Below are positions 48,122 through 52,022 of a stretch of DNA of 52,022 bases, in pieces (the stretch's first letter is position 1; each line of letters starts with the position of its first letter). This DNA comes from Chitinophagales bacterium. Its GTDB lineage: Bacteria > Bacteroidota > Bacteroidia > Chitinophagales > Chitinophagaceae. The stretch covers positions 1 to 52,022 of the forward strand of contig JANXQO010000179.1 of assembly GCA_025353485.1 (NCBI GenBank), given 5' to 3'. Both the position numbers and the translations under genes were made by a program. The notes beneath the pieces were generated by a model. The model was not told the origin of the DNA and did no database searches. It was given only the letters and a program-made list of their open reading frames with translations.

Positions 48122-50590
48122 ATGCGTACTGCCTTTATTGTGCTATTTACTTTGCTGTTTCATCAATATATATTCTCTCAAAATCAAATTAAACAGCTAC
48201 CTGCAAAAAGAACAACAGCAACTATTAAAATTGATGGGAATTTAGATGATGCTGCGTGGAAAGAACTAACACCTGCAACAAACTTTATTGAGCAACGTCC
48301 TAATCCTGGTAAGATGGAAGAAAATATAAATCGTACTGAAATATATATGTTGTATGATAATACTTCTGTCTATATCGGCGGCTACTGTCATGAGCGAACC
48401 AGAGACAGCATTTCAAAAGAATTGATAGGAAGGGACAATGTAGGGGTGAATGATTTTGCGGGAATAATTCTGGATACTTACAATGATAAAATTAATGCAG
48501 TAGGCTTTTATGTAACGCCGTATGGTGAGCAATTCGATCTTAAATACTCTCCGGATAATGAAGATCTTTCATGGAGTGCAGTATGGCATAGCGCAGCAAA
48601 AATTAACGCAGATGGCTGGTCATTTGAAATGCGGATACCTTATTCAGCATTGCGTTTTGTAAGTAAAGAAAATCAAAATTGGGGTTTGAATTTTGTACGA
48701 AGAAGAAATAAGACAGGCCAACAGTTTACGTGGAACCCGTTAGATCCAAAAGTAAGTGGATTTGTAAACCAGGAGGGGCAATGGACGGGTATTGGAAAAA
48801 TAGATGCTCCTGTCCGGCTGTCATTTTCACCTTATTTATCGGGATATGTAAATCATTATAAGCCTGATACAAAAGATTGGAGAACATCAATAAATGGTGG
48901 TATGGATGTTAAATATGGCATCAGCGAAAGCTTTACGTTGGATATGACCTTAGTACCGGATTTTGGCCAGGTACAAAGCGATAATCAGGTTTTAAATCTT
49001 TCCCCATTTGAAGTACGTTATAATGAGAACAGATCGTTTTTTACTGAAGGCACGGAATTATTTAATAAAGGGAATTTATTTTATTCAAGAAGGATAGGAG
49101 GTACACCACTTCATTACGGCGACATTTATAATCAGGTTACAGCAAATGAAACGGTAACAAAAAACCCGCAGGCGTCTAAGTTAATTAATGCAACAAAAAT
49201 TTCCGGCAGAACAAAGGAAGGTTTGGGTATTGGATTTTTTAATGCGCTTACTAAACCCATGTATGCAGAAGTAGAAAATGCTTCCGGACAAATACGAAAA
49301 ATTGAAACCAGTCCTTTGACTAATTATAATATTATTGTATTTGATCAAAGTTTAAAAAACCATTCATCAGTATCATTTATTAATACAAATGTTTTGCGTA
49401 GCGGACGCGACTATGACGCCAATGTAAGTGCCGGGCTTTTTAGTTTTAATAATAAAAAAAATACTTACAATTTTAGCGGAAAATTTGCTTTAAGCGAGAT
49501 AAGTAACCCTTTGGGAAAAGGGTCTACGGGTTATTCTCAAAATCTTAGCTTTGGAAAAACAGGGGGTAGATGGCACTATCAGATAGCACAGGAAATTGTT
49601 GATGGTAAATACGATATAAACGACATGGGCATACTGTTCAATAATAATTTTATCAGCCATAACTTATGGACAGGTTACCGATGGCTTAAACCAAAAGATT
49701 GGTATAACAGGATTCAGGTAAATTTTAATGCGGGTTATAATACACTTTTCAAAAATTTTCCCAACCAAAAGATTAATTCCAAATACCAAAGTTTCAATAC
49801 TAACATAAATGCTAATGCACAATTAAAAAATCTTTGGTTTGTAGGTGCTTTTATGGGTTATGTTCCCTATGGAAATGACTTTTATGAACCTCGTGTTACC
49901 GGGTATTCTTTCAGAACTCCTCAAAGAATTCAGTTTAGTGGGTGGTTTGAAAGTAATAACGCTAAAAAATACGCTGGCTCATTTAGTTATTTTGTAGGAT
50001 TGAGAAACTTCGGATTATTTAATAGCCCTAATCACGAATTCAATTTTTCTCACCGTTACAGGTTTAGTGATAAGTTTTCTATTACCCAGATTATTAATTA
50101 TAATCCGGCGGTAAATGATGCAGGGTATTACGGTACATACACAGAAAATAATGTACTGAAGGATATTATTTTCTCCCGCCGCAACTTAACAACAGTTGAA
50201 AATATTTTATCGGCTAAATATAATTTTAATAACACGTCAGGCATAACTTTTAGAGCAAGACATTATTGGAGTAAAGTAAAACAAAAACAATTGTATGATC
50301 TTAAAACTAATGGAGAGCTTTCTCCTACAATACATAACACAATTGTACTTAAGGATGCGAACTTTAATATATTTAATATTGATGCTGTTTATACATGGCA
50401 ATTTGCGCCGGGTAGTTTTGTTAATATAGTTTGGAAAGATCAGGGAATTTTATTTAACTCAGATTCTCAGTCTGATTATTTCAAAAATTTTGACAGAACA
50501 TTTTCCGAGCCTCAGAATAATAACCTCTCAGTTAAGATCATCTATTACTTAGATTACCTGGATTTTAAAAAGTGGAAAAAGAAACCATAA
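48122..50590 (+). CDS. DUF5916 / CBM9-like outer membrane protein
   Basis: From ATG 48122 (MRTAFIVLFTLLFHQYIFSQ) the protein has 822 residues and a signal peptide. The N-terminal domain (about 30-190) matches the carbohydrate-binding family 9-like fold (ATIKIDGNLDDAAWKELTPA, NTSVYIGGYCHE, VGVNDFAGIILDTYNDK, GWSFEMRIPYSALRF). The rest is a DUF5916 barrel-like part (LVPDFGQVQSDNQVLNLSPF, RYNENRSFFTEGTELFNKGN, LFYSRRIGG). It is an outer-membrane protein of unclear function; glycan processing is a guess from the family name. Another ATG at 48089 is rejected because the later one gives the better signal peptide. Confidence 0.82.
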   Translation: MRTAFIVLFTLLFHQYIFSQNQIKQLPAKRTTATIKIDGNLDDAAWKELTPATNFIEQRPNPGKMEENINRTEIYMLYDNTSVYIGGYCHERTRDSISKELIGRDNVGVNDFAGIILDTYNDKINAVGFYVTPYGEQFDLKYSPDNEDLSWSAVWHSAAKINADGWSFEMRIPYSALRFVSKENQNWGLNFVRRRNKTGQQFTWNPLDPKVSGFVNQEGQWTGIGKIDAPVRLSFSPYLSGYVNHYKPDTKDWRTSINGGMDVKYGISESFTLDMTLVPDFGQVQSDNQVLNLSPFEVRYNENRSFFTEGTELFNKGNLFYSRRIGGTPLHYGDIYNQVTANETVTKNPQASKLINATKISGRTKEGLGIGFFNALTKPMYAEVENASGQIRKIETSPLTNYNIIVFDQSLKNHSSVSFINTNVLRSGRDYDANVSAGLFSFNNKKNTYNFSGKFALSEISNPLGKGSTGYSQNLSFGKTGGRWHYQIAQEIVDGKYDINDMGILFNNNFISHNLWTGYRWLKPKDWYNRIQVNFNAGYNTLFKNFPNQKINSKYQSFNTNINANAQLKNLWFVGAFMGYVPYGNDFYEPRVTGYSFRTPQRIQFSGWFESNNAKKYAGSFSYFVGLRNFGLFNSPNHEFNFSHRYRFSDKFSITQIINYNPAVNDAGYYGTYTENNVLKDIIFSRRNLTTVENILSAKYNFNNTSGITFRARHYWSKVKQKQLYDLKTNGELSPTIHNTIVLKDANFNIFNIDAVYTWQFAPGSFVNIVWKDQGILFNSDSQSDYFKNFDRTFSEPQNNNLSVKIIYYLDYLDFKKWKKKP

Positions 50591-50634
50591 TAACTTTTTA
50601 TTAAAACTTTTTTATCTCTGTTAAGTTTCTCATC

Positions 50635-50655
50635 TTTACTAAAATATTTAGTAAA
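50635..50655. promoter_or_regulatory. Perfect palindrome overlapping the Y-family polymerase start
   Basis: The arms TTTACTAAA (50635-50643) and TTTAGTAAA (50647-50655) are separated by 3 bp, and the last A is the first base of ATG 50655. It looks like a repressor operator or a start-blocking hairpin. Confidence 0.5.
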
Positions 50656-51962
50656 TGAAAGATGAACGCTATGCTAAAAATTCTATTCGCCAAAATACAG
50701 GTGGCATCGTAATGTATGTAGATATGAATAGCTTTTTCGCAAGTTGTGAGCAGCAATTGGATCCTGCACTGAGAGGAAAGCCTTTAGGAGTTTGCCCTTA
50801 TGAAAGCCCGAATGCTGCTGTGATAGCGGTTTCACTTGAAGCAAAGGCGCTCGGCATTACAACAGGTATGCGGCTTATTGAGTGCCGGCAACTTTGTCCT
50901 CAATTAATTATCCGCCCTTCCCAGCCTGTTAAGTATCGTCATTTTCATGTAATGATTATTAACGTGCTTAAAAAATATTGTAATGATGTAATTCCCAAAA
51001 GTATTGACGAAGCAATACTCAATTTTACTTCTTATAAATTAATTTATAAAGATTTTGTTTCAATAGCCCGCCAAATAAAAAGTGACATTAAAGAAAAAGC
51101 AGATTATCTTAAATGTTCCATCGGCATTGCCCCTAATGCTTTTCTTGCCAAGTTGGCAACCGATCTGCAAAAGCCTGATGGCCTTGTTGAAATTACTGCT
51201 GATAATATTGATGATCATCTTAAAAAATTACAGTTAACTGATCTGCCGGGTATTGCTTCAGCAAATGAAAGGCGGCTAAAGAAAGTAGGTATTTATACTC
51301 CCCTCGAAATGCGATATGCTTCCATATCGTTGCTGCGTAAAGCTTTTGGTGGTATTGTTGGTTATTACTGGCATTGCAGGTTACATTTTTATGAAGTGGA
51401 CCTGTATGTTAATCAAACGAAAAGTATGGGCGCAGGAAGAACAGTTGCCGCTCAGCAAAGTGCATCATTGCAAACACTGGATGCTCTTATAATTTCTCTT
51501 TGCACACGGCTTGAACAACGCATGGTAAAGCAATCCGTTTTTTGCAAACAGGCAATTTTTTCGGTTGGTTATAAAAACCGCAGCGGATGGAAAGCGCTTT
51601 TCAATTTTGCTAACCCTTTGCAGGATGCCGGTGAGTTTAAAAGTTATATAATGCAGCGTATCAAAGAGCATGAAACCATTTGTTCTTCCCATGTTCTTGA
51701 TAAAGATGTGTTCAGCATAAACATTACAGTACAGGATTTTATTTCACAGGATGTTATTCAATACAATTTATTTGATAACCGCATTCAGCAGGATAAGCTA
51801 CGCAAGATCATGTATTTTATAAAAAATAAATACGGTAAGAACAGTGTGCGAAAAGCCTGCGAAACCATTGAACCGGATGTTATGAAAGATGCCATTGGCT
51901 TTGGCTCAGTTAAAGAATTAAATGCTGATACCGGGTTAAATAATTTTTTGCTGGAAGAATAA
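50655..51962 (+). CDS. Y-family DNA polymerase (DinB/UmuC-like)
   Basis: A translesion polymerase of 435 residues. The palm motif is YVDMNSFFASCEQQLDPALR, then ALGITTGMRLIECRQLCPQL, catalytic PKSIDEAILNF (with the usual Asp-Glu), and CSIGIAPNAFLAKLATDLQK. A little-finger domain follows, and a likely sliding-clamp motif QYNLFDN sits near the C-terminus. The first 18 residues (KDERYAKNSIRQ onwards) precede the canonical start and are polar. No UmuD-like or RecX partner lies next to it in the window. A perfect palindrome touches the start codon. Confidence 0.9.
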   Translation: MKDERYAKNSIRQNTGGIVMYVDMNSFFASCEQQLDPALRGKPLGVCPYESPNAAVIAVSLEAKALGITTGMRLIECRQLCPQLIIRPSQPVKYRHFHVMIINVLKKYCNDVIPKSIDEAILNFTSYKLIYKDFVSIARQIKSDIKEKADYLKCSIGIAPNAFLAKLATDLQKPDGLVEITADNIDDHLKKLQLTDLPGIASANERRLKKVGIYTPLEMRYASISLLRKAFGGIVGYYWHCRLHFYEVDLYVNQTKSMGAGRTVAAQQSASLQTLDALIISLCTRLEQRMVKQSVFCKQAIFSVGYKNRSGWKALFNFANPLQDAGEFKSYIMQRIKEHETICSSHVLDKDVFSINITVQDFISQDVIQYNLFDNRIQQDKLRKIMYFIKNKYGKNSVRKACETIEPDVMKDAIGFGSVKELNADTGLNNFLLEE

Positions 51963-52022
51963 GGGCGGTTATAAAATTATTTTATAAAACAGACTTGGTA
52001 AAGGATTAAAATAATATTAAAT

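Overview
The window looks like chromosomal DNA of a low-GC member of the Bacteroidota, most likely Chitinophagaceae or a close relative. The evidence is lineage-typical gene content (DUF4295 after rpmG, DUF4835, DUF4296, an Rpb6-like omega subunit, BshC, a futalosine menaquinone pathway, many outer-membrane beta-barrels) and promoters with the TAnnTTTG -7 element. Nearly all genes are housekeeping genes. I see no tRNA, rRNA, CRISPR array, transposase, phage or secondary-metabolite cluster.

Layout. 1-1640: ribosomal proteins L28 (partial), L33 and DUF4295, a terminator, then ftsY. 1678-7273: an outer-membrane receptor-like barrel, rimO, bshC. 7290-10013: a 185-bp inverted-repeat element, purE, a small toxin-antitoxin pair, a TolC-type efflux gene. 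10102-16203: an RND pump, an ATP-dependent DNA ligase and its partner exonuclease. 16294-22000: a substrate-binding-like protein, guaA, a head-GIN lipoprotein, htpG. 22106-23057: a doubly broken lipoprotein gene and a small membrane protein. 23151-26627: a methyltransferase, recJ, a polyprenyl synthetase. 26893-33900: an OmpA-like protein, then bamD-rpoZ-coaBC-DUF4835-DUF4296 and the CoA-transferase pair scoAB. 33932-39140: one histidine kinase and three NarL-type response regulators with small unknowns. 39195-51962: a class IV aminotransferase, photolyase, outer-membrane protein, mqnD-mqnB, two tandem PTPS/QueD genes with folE, fabD, an RNA methyltransferase, a DUF5916 protein and a Y-family polymerase.

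Main unusual theme. Many gene junctions carry short repeats of several kinds: GC-rich hairpins, heptamer arrays and inverted arms. These overlap the ends of coding sequences. At rimO|bshC one 13-bp arm contains the rimO stop codon and the other contains the bshC start codon. Similar arrangements occur at scoA|scoB, exonuclease|ligase, recJ|methyltransferase and tolC|(toxin-antitoxin)|purE. Related GC hairpins appear to sit in frame inside guaA, htpG and, twice, mqnD, where they encode Pro/Ser/Gly-rich segments that do not look native. This suggests a repeat population that colonises gene edges and tolerant protein loops, in the manner of the palindromic elements described in Rickettsia genes. 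The spread and mechanism are inference and need a genome-wide search.

How the genes work together. mqnB and mqnD act in menaquinone synthesis. folE and the two PTPS genes feed pterin or 7-deazaguanine chemistry. The bamD block combines envelope assembly, transcription and coenzyme A synthesis. The ligase-exonuclease pair, recJ, photolyase and Y-family polymerase are DNA-repair functions scattered across the window.
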